Notes: a model not told the origin generated them from the letters alone. Counted from the stretch's first letter, positions 27,019 through 35,810 are shown. The stretch is DNA of 64,000 nt from DGNJ01 sp002388905 (GCA_036843405.1 DAITSJ010000005.1:166016-230015); one strand, 5' to 3'. Numbers and translations: made by a program.

Positions 27019-27275
27019 AATGTTTTGTTCTCAGGCATTGGTTCGTCGGTCGGGACGACCGGGGACTGGCCAATGACGGAAGGCGGCGACAGTGGTTCGC
27101 CATAAGACAGTGTAAAAAGGGCGGGTCGTAAAAAGGGTGGATCTGTGGCCGTGTTTTCCAGCCGATTTGTCGGTCCTTTAACCGACCTTGAATTGCTGTT
27201 TCTCCCCTCGCTGATTGAGGCATTCTGTCTATCCTCGTGAAGCTCCGGCAGCCCAATATGGGCTGCCTTTTTTTT
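27019..27275 (+). ncRNA. Candidate small RNA (about 257 nt)
   Basis: A promoter-like pair ending at 27012 and a textbook terminator at 27247-27275 enclose about 257 nt. The interval contains no frame with a ribosome site longer than some 18 codons. Internal hairpins are visible, for example GTCGG/CCGAC in the second half. The last plus-strand gene ended 3 kb earlier, so the terminator has no other obvious transcript to end. The sequence is not recognised as 6S, tmRNA or RNase P RNA. It could instead be a leader whose terminator acts as an attenuator for the SRPBCC gene at 27389. Confidence 0.45.
27247..27275 (+). terminator. Rho-independent terminator of the candidate small RNA
   Basis: Perfect 8-bp stem GGCAGCCC / GGGCTGCC with an AATAT loop, followed by eight T residues. 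Confidence 0.85.
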
Positions 27276-27388
27276 AACAGGAGCCGGAGCCGGAGCGCGG
27301 CCAGACGGATGGGAATAGGGCATTCCGCGTTGGTGGGCTCCCGCCCCGACGAACAAAAGACCTGATAAAGCCACGTGAGGAGGCAGCA

Positions 27389-27832
27389 GTGCAAACGCTG
27401 GACTTGGAATATGATATCGACGCACCCGCTGGGCGGGTCTGGTCCTTTCTGGAAAACTTCGGCGATATCGAGGCCTGGTGGCCCAAGGGAGGCCCCGTGG
27501 ATATCGAGCGCGTCGATATCGAGGGTAGTGGTATCGGCATGATTCGTCACATCCACAATAAGGGGATGCCGGCACCAGTCAGCGAGCAGCTGGATTACCT
27601 GGACCCGGATACCTACACCCTAAGGCTGTCAATCGTTTGTGACCGGCCTGCCGGATTGCGTGAATATAACGCCAAGGGACGATTGATTCCCACGGGCGAA
27701 AAAAGCTGCCGTCTCGTCTATCACGGGGAGTTTACCACCGAGGAAGGATGGGAAGATGAGGGCCGCGAGTTTCTGCTCGCCGCCTATCAGCTAATGTTCA
27801 GTGGCCTTCGGGAGGCGGCGGAACGCCCGTGA
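27389..27832 (+). CDS. SRPBCC family protein (polyketide cyclase/START-like fold)
   Basis: 147-residue hydrophobic-ligand-binding helix-grip protein. It opens with YDIDAPAGRVWSFLENFGDIEAWWP, the standard SRPBCC beginning, continues with GSGIGMIRHIHN and ends in a long amphipathic helix (EGREFLLAAYQLMFSGL). Members bind or cyclise lipids and polyketides. The start is GTG at 27389, preceded by GAGGAGG at ideal distance. Its stop overlaps the start of the TIM-barrel gene (GTGA), so the two are translationally coupled. The ligand is unknown. Confidence 0.85.
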   Translation: MQTLDLEYDIDAPAGRVWSFLENFGDIEAWWPKGGPVDIERVDIEGSGIGMIRHIHNKGMPAPVSEQLDYLDPDTYTLRLSIVCDRPAGLREYNAKGRLIPTGEKSCRLVYHGEFTTEEGWEDEGREFLLAAYQLMFSGLREAAERP

Positions 27833-28692
27833 AGTCCCTGGAATTCACATTGTGGCCCGCCTGCGTCAAAACGCACGCCTTCGAGGACCAGGTACGCGCC
27901 GCCTCCTCGGCCGGCTTCGATGCCCTGCCCATAGGGCCTTTGACATACCGGGAATTGCGTGAGCGGGGTTATTCGCCCGGGAAAATTCTCGACCTTACAC
28001 GAAACGAAGGGATTGCCCTTGGCCACTTCGACGGCTTCGGCGCCTGGGCGCCGCTTCGCTACGACCACCAGTTGCCGGAGGCCGCCAGGGCCGTCTTCGA
28101 TGTCTCCGTGGACGAATGCCTGAAAATTTGCGGGGAACTGGAGTTAAAAGCCATCTGTGCCACGGCGGCATTCGCGCCCGGGAAAGTGCCCGTTTCGGCG
28201 ATGATTGACAGCTTTGGCGAGTTCTGTCTTCGGGCAGCCGGCGCCGGCCTGCGTGTCGACCTGGAAAGCATTCCCATGTGGGGTATCCCCGATCTTGCCA
28301 CTGCCTGGACAATCGTGCGCGAATCCGGGGCAAACAATGCCGGTGTGCTTCTGGATATCTGGCATTTTTCCCGGGGCAATCCCGATATGTCCCTGTTGCG
28401 GGAAATGCCGCCCGGCAGTATCGCCACTGTACAATTGGCGGACGCGACTTCGGCAACACGGGGGGCCGACCTGTTCGAAGATTGCATGCGTTTCAGGCGG
28501 TTGCCCGGAAAAGGCGAATTGGCAGTGGTGGAAATACTGGAAATCCTTCGGGATAAGGGTGGCGTCACCAGTATCGGCCCGGAAATATTTGCCGATGAAC
28601 TTGATCGACTGGACGCGGAGGAAGCGGCACAACGCTGTGCGTCAGCCTCCAAAGACGTTCTGGCCCGGGCCGGTTGGTCCATACAGGGGTAG
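27829..28692 (+). CDS. Sugar phosphate isomerase/epimerase family TIM-barrel protein
   Basis: 287-residue xylose-isomerase-like TIM barrel, paralogous to 2420-3289 (shared LLLDIWH..RGNP/N.DM and VQLAD/VELND segments). Candidate metal ligands are the Glu in RVDLESIPMWG, the Asp in LDIWH, and the late Glu in GPEIFADE. It starts with GTG overlapping the SRPBCC stop by 4 nt. Having a copy of this gene in two different cassettes, each near a Rieske oxygenase, suggests that it handles a recurring hydroxylated intermediate (inference). Confidence 0.83.
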   Translation: MKSLEFTLWPACVKTHAFEDQVRAASSAGFDALPIGPLTYRELRERGYSPGKILDLTRNEGIALGHFDGFGAWAPLRYDHQLPEAARAVFDVSVDECLKICGELELKAICATAAFAPGKVPVSAMIDSFGEFCLRAAGAGLRVDLESIPMWGIPDLATAWTIVRESGANNAGVLLDIWHFSRGNPDMSLLREMPPGSIATVQLADATSATRGADLFEDCMRFRRLPGKGELAVVEILEILRDKGGVTSIGPEIFADELDRLDAEEAAQRCASASKDVLARAGWSIQG

Positions 28693-28693
28693 G

Positions 28694-28735
28694 AAACCTG
28701 CCTTTTCCGGCAGGTTTGCAGGTGCCGGGTTTTTT
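28694..28735 (+). promoter_or_regulatory. Two mutually exclusive hairpins, attenuator-like
   Basis: The stem AAACCTGCC/GGCAGGTTT (28694-28717) shares bases with a second stem CCGGCA/TGCCGG (28707-28728), which is followed by six T residues. Only one can form at a time, the second being a terminator. It lies between the TIM-barrel stop and the ABM gene. Confidence 0.5.
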
Positions 28736-28778
28736 CTATAATCAAATTGACAGGAAGCTGACTAAAGAGGATATAACC

Positions 28779-29093
28779 ATGCTTGCCATAATCGCCCGAC
28801 TGGAAATCAATCCCGATCACGTGGAGGACTACGTCAAGGCTGCGGTACCCGGCGTAGCGCTGACCCGTGAAGAGAAAGGATGTCACCTGTATTCGTTTTC
28901 CCGTGACATCTGCGAAGACAACATTATCTGGATTTGTGAGCAATGGGAAAGCGACGAAGATCTCGACGCTCACCTGCAGTCCGACCATATACGGGAGTTC
29001 CTCGAGGCCACGAAGAATATGGAAGTCCTGTCGATGGATGCCCGGAAATACGAGGTTTCATCGGTGGGAACCGTTGTTCCCCCAGAACACTGA
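28779..29093 (+). CDS. Antibiotic biosynthesis monooxygenase (ABM) domain protein
   Basis: 104-residue single-domain ABM protein (dimeric ferredoxin-like barrel). It reads LAIIARLEINPDHVEDYVKAA, then GCHLYSFSRD, IWICEQWES and HLQSDHIREFLEA, which are the usual ABM strands and the helix that closes the barrel. Such proteins oxidise quinol or polyketide-like substrates without a cofactor, or simply bind them. The start at 28779 has AGAGGA about 8 nt upstream; an earlier ATG at 28674 overlaps the previous gene. It sits 42 nt before the Rieske oxygenase gene, downstream of the attenuator-like hairpins. Confidence 0.87.
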   Translation: MLAIIARLEINPDHVEDYVKAAVPGVALTREEKGCHLYSFSRDICEDNIIWICEQWESDEDLDAHLQSDHIREFLEATKNMEVLSMDARKYEVSSVGTVVPPEH

Positions 29094-29135
29094 TAGATTG
29101 GCAGCGTCGGATCCTGCCGGCGAAGCGAGGGTTAC

Positions 29136-30311
29136 ATGGATATCAAGCAGCAGCATAACGAGATGGTCGGGCGCATGCTCGATCACGTGGAAAACGGCAC
29201 AACAGACCAGGCCGAGGATACCTTAACCGTTCCCTCGGCTGCATACACCGATGCCGACATCTGGCAGCAGGAGATGGACCTGATTTTCAAACGGCTGCCG
29301 CTGACGGTGGGACTGACCAACGAGATTCCCGAGCCCGGGGATTTCAAGACATTGACGATGTTCGACAAGCCGCTGTTGATTACCCGGCAGCGGGACGGCA
29401 GCGTCCGGGCCATGCTCAATGTCTGCTCCCACCGGGGCATGATGTTGACCGAGGAAAAAAGCGGCAACAAGGGTGTCTTTACCTGTCCCTACCACGGCTG
29501 GAGTTTCGCCGGCGACGGTAGCCTGCGGGGCGTGGCCGATGCCCATAAATTCGGCGAAGTGGACAAGTCCTGCCTGGGTTTGACCCAACTGCCGACGTAT
29601 GAGCGGGGCGGATTGATTTTCACTGTCCTGACTCCCGGCCTGGAGGTCGACTTTGAAGCCTTCCTGGGTGGGATGATCGAGGATATCGAGGATCTCGGTT
29701 TTGAGGATTGGTATTACTGCGGCCAGCGGGAAATCTACGGCGCCAACTGGAAAGTCGCTTACGACGGCTATCTGGAGGGCTATCATTTTGCCGCGGCGCA
29801 CCCGGAGACAATCCATCCGCGAACCTACTCGAATATCATGGATTTCCGGTTCCACGGTCCTCACACGATGATCGGTTTCCCGCAAAAGACCATTGCCAAG
29901 CTGCGGGAGGTGCCGCCGGAAGACTGGTGGAAGTACGAGAATGACGGTTACGATTTTATCCGGACCATCTTCCCCAATGTCTCCATCTTTGTCGCCCCGG
30001 AACTCACCCAGATCGCCCAGCTAATCCCCGGGCCGACGCCGGGGGAGAACCGGACGATCCTGTATTATCTGGACCGCAAGACCCCCGCCGACGACAACGC
30101 GAGGGCGGAACTCGAGAAATTCATGGACTGGCTCAAGACCGTTGTTCAGGAAGAGGACTACGACGTGGGGCTGGCGGTCCAGAAAGGGCTTGAATCCGGC
30201 GCTCACCAGAACGTGGTATTTGGCCGCAACGAACATGGCAACCAGTATTTTCACCAGTGGGTGAACTATTACCTCGCCGAAGACCCGGAAGCCCCGCCGC
30301 CCAAGCCCTGA
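29136..30311 (+). CDS. Rieske non-heme iron oxygenase, alpha subunit (short type)
   Basis: 391-residue oxygenase, the shortest of the six and close in length to 3-ketosteroid 9-alpha-hydroxylase oxygenases. The Rieske site is CSHRG (C97, H99) with CPYHGW (C117, H120). The iron site is NWKVAYDGYLEGYHFAAAHP, different from both other subfamilies. It lacks the extended C-terminal tail present in the 440-480-residue members. It is the last gene of the SRPBCC-TIM-ABM-oxygenase run and, like the others, has no beta subunit or reductase beside it. Substrate unknown. Confidence 0.92.
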   Translation: MDIKQQHNEMVGRMLDHVENGTTDQAEDTLTVPSAAYTDADIWQQEMDLIFKRLPLTVGLTNEIPEPGDFKTLTMFDKPLLITRQRDGSVRAMLNVCSHRGMMLTEEKSGNKGVFTCPYHGWSFAGDGSLRGVADAHKFGEVDKSCLGLTQLPTYERGGLIFTVLTPGLEVDFEAFLGGMIEDIEDLGFEDWYYCGQREIYGANWKVAYDGYLEGYHFAAAHPETIHPRTYSNIMDFRFHGPHTMIGFPQKTIAKLREVPPEDWWKYENDGYDFIRTIFPNVSIFVAPELTQIAQLIPGPTPGENRTILYYLDRKTPADDNARAELEKFMDWLKTVVQEEDYDVGLAVQKGLESGAHQNVVFGRNEHGNQYFHQWVNYYLAEDPEAPPPKP

Positions 30312-30463
30312 CCGGCACTTACCTCATTGGTCCTAATTGGTCGGTGGGGCCGGCTGCCGCACTATGGATCTTGGCGGTGTGGGGGCCGGCTTCGCCGGCG
30401 ACAGGGCGGTGATTCAATGTTCGACAGGCGTATTGCGTAACCCGCCATTTCCTCTATTGGCAG

Positions 30464-30871
30464 TTAATTATTCTTGGCCCCTTCCTCGATCCAGGTATGG
30501 ATCAGGTTGAGTTGTTCCTCGGAAAGCGGCGGCAATCCCAGAGGCATTTGTTCCCCTTCGCCACCGGCTTCCAGGTGGGTGCCCGTCACTTTGCGGTACA
30601 GATAGCTTTCCGTGGGCTTCCCCGGTTTGATCCGCAGCAGCTCGCTCTGTTGGGAGGCAACGCCGACGATGTCGTCATAGGCTCTGCCGGGCACCAGGGA
30701 TACGAGGCCGGGCTCATTGCCGGTGATATGACAAATGGCGCAGCGCCGTTTCAGAAGCGGTGCCACTTCCTTCTCGAAGGAGACCCCCCCAGTGGCGTTG
30801 CCGCCGGCTGAAGCGGCAGTAGCCGCTGCAATGGTGATTGCTGCAAACCAGCGTCGCGATAGGGCTCTCAT
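30464..30871 (-). CDS. Small c-type cytochrome with Sec signal peptide
   Basis: 135-residue exported protein. The signal peptide is MRALSRRWFAAITIAAATAA. A single heme c site CAICH (C44, C47, H48) follows, with a likely axial Met in GEGEQMPLGLPPLSEEQ. The pattern resembles the 'planctomycete cytochrome C' type domain (VAPLLKRRCAICH; LIHTWIEEGAKN). The start overlaps the stop of the upstream flavoprotein (ATGA), so the two are made together. It is the probable periplasmic electron acceptor of that flavoprotein. A longer frame upstream (to 31216) overlaps the flavoprotein and was not used. Confidence 0.85.
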   Translation of the reverse strand: MRALSRRWFAAITIAAATAASAGGNATGGVSFEKEVAPLLKRRCAICHITGNEPGLVSLVPGRAYDDIVGVASQQSELLRIKPGKPTESYLYRKVTGTHLEAGGEGEQMPLGLPPLSEEQLNLIHTWIEEGAKNN

Positions 30872-32640
30872 CCACGTGTCTCCTGCCTGACCGGCGTTTT
30901 CAGGGCGTGCCGGGCGGCAATATAGCCAAAGGTCATGGCCGGACCGATGGTGGCGCCGGGGCCGAAATAGGCATTCCGGGCCGGGCTGGCGATACAGTTC
31001 CCGGCCCCGTAGAGGCCGGGAATGGGCCTGTTGTCTGCGCTTACAACCTGGGCCCTGTCGTTGATGACGGGCCCGCCGTTGGTGTCGAGCGCCCCCGGGG
31101 CGAGAATAATCGCGTAGTAGGGGCCTTTGTCTGCCAGTGGATACATTGTGCTGTTGGGGTAGGGGTTGACTTCGTGGCCGCTGTCTTCGTTGAACTTGGT
31201 CCACAGGGGATGCCACTCCCGGTCGTACAGGTAGTCGCCCCGCTGGAAATCCAGGTCCTTGCCCTTGCGGGCGAACTCGTTGAAGCGTTTGAAAGTTTCC
31301 TCCAGACTGTCGGCAAACGATTTGTCCAGCTGGAAATCGCCCGTTTTACCGGCCAGGCCGGCAAGGCGGTCGCGAAGCTTGACGGAGAGATCGCCAAAGG
31401 TCTGGCCGGAAACAACGTAGCTGGCGCGACTGTGCACCGGTGGCAGACCCGTGCCGCTGCCGGTGGACTCTGCAACCCTGTCATCGTAGATCATAAACAG
31501 CAGCTGGTTCGGGTACTCTGCATTGGCAACATCGAAATCGAAATGGGCGCGGGTGCGGTCATTGTAATTACGGTGCTCGTCCACCACCCGCCTGCCGTAT
31601 TTGTTGACCAGGAACATGGCGTCGCCGGGGGGTACGAACATGGGCGCGCCCACGGCCCGGTTTTCCAGGGCCTGTTCCAGTACCACCTGACTGCGCCAGG
31701 CGCCGGACAGGTTGCCCATCCGGGCACCGACACGGCCGGCCATGGGAATCAGGTCGCCGGTGGCGGATTGCTGGCCGCAGGAGCCGTAGATAAACATGTC
31801 CTGATAGGCGCGGATCATTTCCACGTTGTGAACGTAACCGCCGGTACCGAAAATCACGCCCTTGCGGGTCCGCACGTTGGTGATCCCGCCGTTGTGCTGC
31901 ACGGCAACCCCGACAACCACGTTATCTTCCACGAGGATGTCGGTGACCTGGTGATCCGTTTCGATGGCGACGTTGCGCTCGCCGAGCCAGGACTCCATCT
32001 GCCCGATCATGCCGAAGCCGTGGGCGTAGTCACCGTTGTCGGTGGCTACTGCCAGGGCCCGGCGCTTGGGCAACTTGTTTTCCGGCACATCGGGCAGGTA
32101 GTCGGTCGCCGGCACATCGAGATGGAACATCTGGAATTCCCGGACATTCAGGGCGCCGGTTTCCCGCATATGGTCGGTCATTTTCCAGCCATTGTCATAG
32201 AACGCCGCCAGCCGGGCAAAGGCCTCTGGGGTCAGGCCCATATGGGGCGCGTCGGGGCTGTACTGGCCGGGATAGGCGTAGCGGGCCAGGTATTGGAGGC
32301 ACTCGGTGCGGTCGTCGGTGATGCCTTCATTGCGAAGGATGAAATGGTTGGGAATCCAGAAAACGGCCCCCGACTTCGCGGTGGTGCCGCCCGGGACCGG
32401 GGCCTTTTCGAAAACGGCAACCTCGGCACCGCCGTCAACAGCCGTAACGGCGGCGGTCAGGGCGGCGGCGCCGCTACCCACGCAGACAATATCCACTTCC
32501 CGGTCCCAGCGACGTTTTTCGCCGGCGGCTGTCATGGTGCCGGTGCCGGCCACCGCCGCCGTGGCGCCCGCCATTGCGGTACCGGCAATCCCGGCCAGGA
32601 TCTGGCGACGAGTCAGGGGGGTCGATTTCTTATCAGTCAT
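30868..32640 (-). CDS. Tat-exported FAD-binding dehydrogenase (KstD/fumarate reductase-like)
   Basis: 590-residue flavoprotein. The twin-arginine signal TRRQILAGIAGTAMAG occupies about residues 9-24. The FAD motif VDIVCVGSGAAALTAAVTAV follows, then GGTTAKSGAVFWIPNH, typical of 3-ketosteroid delta-1-dehydrogenase and flavocytochrome c-type enzymes, and the C-terminal YGAGNCIASPARNAYFGPGA. It should act in the periplasm, dehydrogenating a cyclic ketone-like substrate (inference) and passing electrons to the coupled cytochrome. The start at 32640 has AGGAA 8 nt upstream. Most relatives of this family are cytoplasmic. Confidence 0.9.
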   Translation of the reverse strand: MTDKKSTPLTRRQILAGIAGTAMAGATAAVAGTGTMTAAGEKRRWDREVDIVCVGSGAAALTAAVTAVDGGAEVAVFEKAPVPGGTTAKSGAVFWIPNHFILRNEGITDDRTECLQYLARYAYPGQYSPDAPHMGLTPEAFARLAAFYDNGWKMTDHMRETGALNVREFQMFHLDVPATDYLPDVPENKLPKRRALAVATDNGDYAHGFGMIGQMESWLGERNVAIETDHQVTDILVEDNVVVGVAVQHNGGITNVRTRKGVIFGTGGYVHNVEMIRAYQDMFIYGSCGQQSATGDLIPMAGRVGARMGNLSGAWRSQVVLEQALENRAVGAPMFVPPGDAMFLVNKYGRRVVDEHRNYNDRTRAHFDFDVANAEYPNQLLFMIYDDRVAESTGSGTGLPPVHSRASYVVSGQTFGDLSVKLRDRLAGLAGKTGDFQLDKSFADSLEETFKRFNEFARKGKDLDFQRGDYLYDREWHPLWTKFNEDSGHEVNPYPNSTMYPLADKGPYYAIILAPGALDTNGGPVINDRAQVVSADNRPIPGLYGAGNCIASPARNAYFGPGATIGPAMTFGYIAARHALKTPVRQETRG

Positions 32641-32725
32641 TTCGTGATTCCTAAAATTTATTATCGCCAAGTGGGGAACCGGCTATATCTGCGCCGGTCC
32701 CACGTGGGATTGTTGCCGGCGGTTT

Positions 32726-33754
32726 TCAGGCGGCAGAGTCATCCTCGACACGGACAATCATCTTGCCCTCATTGGTGCCGTCAAATAGCTTCTGGAAAGC
32801 TTCCAGCGTGTTTTCGAAGCCATCGACGATTTCCTCCCTGAAGTGGATGCGGCCTTCCTCGAGCCACTGGGCCATCTGCTTGACACCCTCGGGGAAGCGG
32901 TCGAAGTAATTGCTCACCAGGTAGCCCTGGACGACCGCGCTTTTTGCCAGAATCTGCCACCAGTTATAGGGGCCGGGCACGGGCTCTTTGGCGTTATAGC
33001 CGGAAATGGCGCCGCAAAAGACGATGCGGGCGTGGTCCCTGAGGTTGAGCAGTGCCGCATCGAGGATCTCGCCGCCGACGTTGTCGAAATAAACGTCCAC
33101 TCCCTCGGGACAGGCTTCGGCAATGGCGTCCACCAGGGAACCACAGGTCTTGTAATTGATGGCCTTGTCGAAGCCGAGATCTTCGGTGATCCAGCGGCAT
33201 TTCTCATCGCTGCCCGCCAGGCCGACCACCTTGCAGCCCTTGATCTTGGCAATCTGGCCGCCGAGGGAGCCCACTGCGCCGGCGGCGGCACTCATCAGAA
33301 CGGTCTGCCCGCTCTTAATCTGGCCGGCTTCGAGAAGGCCGAAATAGGGCGTCATGCCCACGGCGCCAAAAATGTCCAGATAGTACTGCAAGGGGTATTG
33401 GTTGTCGGCGGGAATCTTTACCAGTGTCCCGCCTTCGGCGACGCTGTAGTCTTCCCAGGCATTCATGCCCCATACTTCATCGCCTTCCGCGAAATCGGGG
33501 TGGCGACTTTCGACCACCCGTCCGACAGTGGTGCTGCGGATTGGCGCGCCCAACTCAATGGGCGGCAAATAGTTGGGCTCGTCCCTCATCCAGCCGCGGA
33601 TCGCGGGGTCGATGGAAAAGTAGAGATTCTTAATCAGCACCTGGCCCTGGCCAGGGGAGGGAACGGCAACATCCCGTCGCCGGACGTCGTCGCTGGTGGG
33701 GCGGCCCTCGGGCCGTTGATGCAGATAAAACTGCCGATTAACTGCTTCTGTCAT
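32726..33754 (-). CDS. NADP-dependent MDR oxidoreductase (PTGR/CurA-like), second copy
   Basis: 342-residue enone-reductase-type MDR protein, a clear paralogue of 25854-26891: NRQFYLHQRPEG at the start, LYFSIDPAIRGWM, the nucleotide site MSAAAGAVGSLGGQIAKIKG and VYFDNVGGEILDAALLNL. It is zinc-independent and probably reduces the C=C of an alpha,beta-unsaturated ketone. It lies 85 nt upstream of the Tat flavoprotein on the same strand, so a dehydrogenase and a double-bond reductase with opposite directions sit in one operon, probably acting in different compartments. Confidence 0.92.
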   Translation of the reverse strand: MTEAVNRQFYLHQRPEGRPTSDDVRRRDVAVPSPGQGQVLIKNLYFSIDPAIRGWMRDEPNYLPPIELGAPIRSTTVGRVVESRHPDFAEGDEVWGMNAWEDYSVAEGGTLVKIPADNQYPLQYYLDIFGAVGMTPYFGLLEAGQIKSGQTVLMSAAAGAVGSLGGQIAKIKGCKVVGLAGSDEKCRWITEDLGFDKAINYKTCGSLVDAIAEACPEGVDVYFDNVGGEILDAALLNLRDHARIVFCGAISGYNAKEPVPGPYNWWQILAKSAVVQGYLVSNYFDRFPEGVKQMAQWLEEGRIHFREEIVDGFENTLEAFQKLFDGTNEGKMIVRVEDDSAA

Positions 33755-34156
33755 GGAGCTCCCCCTGGTTGAAAATCTTGCCGGTTCCAGCGGATTCGAT
33801 CCAGGTGGCTTGCCGGCTGTAATTAGTCGACGTTATCCCAGTTCTATATAAAAATCAATCACGATTGTTTCCTTGGTGCGGGGCGTTACCCTTTGTGCAG
33901 TGCTCCGGTGCCTTCCTTCTAAAAAAACAATCTTGTCTTGTTTTTTTAGATAGGTTAAGCTTTTCTGCTATCTTCAGGTAAAGTGAAGGCCGGATCCGGG
34001 GGCGGATGACCCTTCGGCCAGCCGCTGATCGAAGGGCGGGCATTGACGAGAAGGGTGCACAAAGCCGGTCGCGGGGCCAGACAGCAGGCGCCCCGGCCCT
34101 GAGCCTCGACGATCAGGCACGGCATCGGAAATTCAGGAACCGTAACGAGGACTGCT
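33755..34156. other. Divergent intergenic region with two inverted repeats
   Basis: No gene is seen in these 402 bases between divergent operons. A perfect repeat CAATCACGATTG (33856-33867) lies nearer the reductase. A second, AAAAAAACAA and TTGTTTTTTT with a 7-nt spacer (33921-33947), lies nearer the ferredoxin side. Both are likely regulatory; the second could also act as a weak hairpin. Confidence 0.45.
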
Positions 34157-34474
34157 ATGGCGGATCAATATCATCGGCTGTTCCCCACCGAGGAACTGGC
34201 GAAAAACAGCAGCAAACCGGTTGAGGTCGGGGGCCACAATATCCTGGTTTGCAATGCCAACAACGAATTCTATGCCATCGAAAACCAGTGCACCCACCAG
34301 GCATCGAAACTGGAAGGAGGCCGGATCCGCAACTGTTTTATTTCCTGTCCGCTCCATGGCGTTCGATTCGATCTGCGCGACGGCCATCCCAAGGGCGAAC
34401 TGACCAAGATTCCGGTAAAAACCTACCCGACCCGGGTGGTCGACGGTTATGTGGAAGTGGAGGTGGATTCCTAG
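34157..34474 (+). CDS. Rieske [2Fe-2S] ferredoxin
   Basis: 105-residue soluble Rieske ferredoxin, the standard size of naphthalene/biphenyl dioxygenase ferredoxins. Ligands are CTH (C45, H47) and CPLHG (C64, H67), separated by 16 residues between H47 and C64. It is the only stand-alone ferredoxin in the window and so may serve several of the six Rieske oxygenases or the P450. It is preceded by GAGGA and followed 123 nt later by the acyl-CoA dehydrogenase gene. No ferredoxin reductase gene is visible anywhere in the 64 kb. Confidence 0.93.
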   Translation: MADQYHRLFPTEELAKNSSKPVEVGGHNILVCNANNEFYAIENQCTHQASKLEGGRIRNCFISCPLHGVRFDLRDGHPKGELTKIPVKTYPTRVVDGYVEVEVDS

Positions 34475-34597
34475 CGAGAACCATTTAGGCCGGTATGCGC
34501 TCTCTATCCCGCCGATCATCCCTCCACAAATGGGATAGGGTGGGACGCTTTCGATTGTTGGTGATTTATCCACCTCAGAAATATACAGGAATACCTT

Positions 34598-35800
34598 ATG
34601 GACTTTCATCTTTCCCCGGAAATCGAAGACTACCGTCAGCGGATTCGCGCCTTTGTCGAGGAGCACATCCTGCCGCTGGAGGACGATTCTGCCAATTACG
34701 ACGAGCACGAGAACATCCGCCTGGATGTGCTCGATGAGATGCGGGAGAAAGCCCGGTCCGAGGGGCTCTGGGCCTTCCAGATGCCGCGCGCCCGGGGCGG
34801 ACGGGAAGTGGGCATTGTCGGCATGGCCGCCCTCTACGAGGAGATGAATCGCTCCATTTTCGGCCCGGTCTGCTTCAATAGCGGCGCCCCGGACGACGGC
34901 AACATGATCCTGCTCAACAAGGTCGGCACCGACGCCCAGAAGGACAAGTGGCTGCAGCCCATCATTGACGGCAGGGTCCGCTCGGCCTTTGTCATGACCG
35001 AGGCGGACCCCGGTGCCGGCTCCGACCCCGCCGGCATGATGAAGACCACCGCCGAAAAGCAGGGCGACAAGTGGGTGGTCCACGGCCGTAAATGGTTTAT
35101 CACCGGGGCCGAGGAATCGACGCATTTTATCCTCATTGCCCGCACTTCGGACGATCCCCGCAAGGGCCTTTCCGCGTTTATGTTTCACCGGGATCAGCCG
35201 GGCTGGAAGATTGACCGGCGCATCGAGATTATGGGCCCGGAGGAGCACGGCGGTCATTGTGAACTGAGCTTCGATGGCCTGGAAATTGCCGACGAGGACC
35301 GCCTGATGAATGTGGGCGACGGCCTGAAGGCCACCCAGATCCGGTTGGGCACGGCGCGGTTGACCCACTGCATGCGCTGGTTGGGCCTGGCCAAGCGTTC
35401 CATGGAAATCGCCCAGGAGTACATTTCCCGGCGCCGGGCTTTCGGCAAGACCCTGGCTGAGAACGAGGTCATCCAGAACATGATGGGCGCGGTGGCCATG
35501 GATATCCAGGTGGGTCGCCTGCTGACCATGAACGCCGCCTGGAAACTGGATCAGGGCGACTTTGCCCGCAAGGAAGTCTCCATGGCCAAGATTCACGTGG
35601 CCGACACCCTGCACCGGGCGGTGGATACGGCCATCCAGCTCAATGGCGCCCGCGGCTATTCGAAAGACACCGTTCTGGAATGGATCTACCGCTACGCCCG
35701 GCAGGCCCGGCTGGTGGACGGTGCCAGCGAAGTGCACAAGATGGTGCTGTCCCGTTTCTATGCCAAGGAAGGCAACGATTTCTGGTCCTGGGGCGTATGA
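34598..35800 (+). CDS. Acyl-CoA dehydrogenase (ACAD10/11- and LvaC-like)
   Basis: 400-residue acyl-CoA dehydrogenase. FAD/substrate loop motifs VMTEADPGAGSDPAGM and KWFITGAEE are present, as is the ARLTHCMRWLGLAKRSMEIA helix. The catalytic-loop segment near the C-terminus reads LVDGASEVHKM, with Asp where medium-chain enzymes have Glu (YEGT); this is usual in the ACAD10/11 group. The next gene, 10 nt on, is an aminoglycoside-phosphotransferase-like kinase, the partner that is fused to the dehydrogenase in ACAD10/11. A role on 4-hydroxyacyl-CoA esters via a phosphorylated intermediate is therefore likely (inference). Confidence 0.93.
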   Translation: MDFHLSPEIEDYRQRIRAFVEEHILPLEDDSANYDEHENIRLDVLDEMREKARSEGLWAFQMPRARGGREVGIVGMAALYEEMNRSIFGPVCFNSGAPDDGNMILLNKVGTDAQKDKWLQPIIDGRVRSAFVMTEADPGAGSDPAGMMKTTAEKQGDKWVVHGRKWFITGAEESTHFILIARTSDDPRKGLSAFMFHRDQPGWKIDRRIEIMGPEEHGGHCELSFDGLEIADEDRLMNVGDGLKATQIRLGTARLTHCMRWLGLAKRSMEIAQEYISRRRAFGKTLAENEVIQNMMGAVAMDIQVGRLLTMNAAWKLDQGDFARKEVSMAKIHVADTLHRAVDTAIQLNGARGYSKDTVLEWIYRYARQARLVDGASEVHKMVLSRFYAKEGNDFWSWGV

Positions 35801-35810
35801 GGCAAAGCCG

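Noticed and set aside
30385..30399. GCCGGC/GCCGGC hairpin between the Rieske gene and the cytochrome gene
   Set aside because: Short, self-palindromic arms and no T tract. It may be a small extragenic repeat, but evidence is too thin for a feature.
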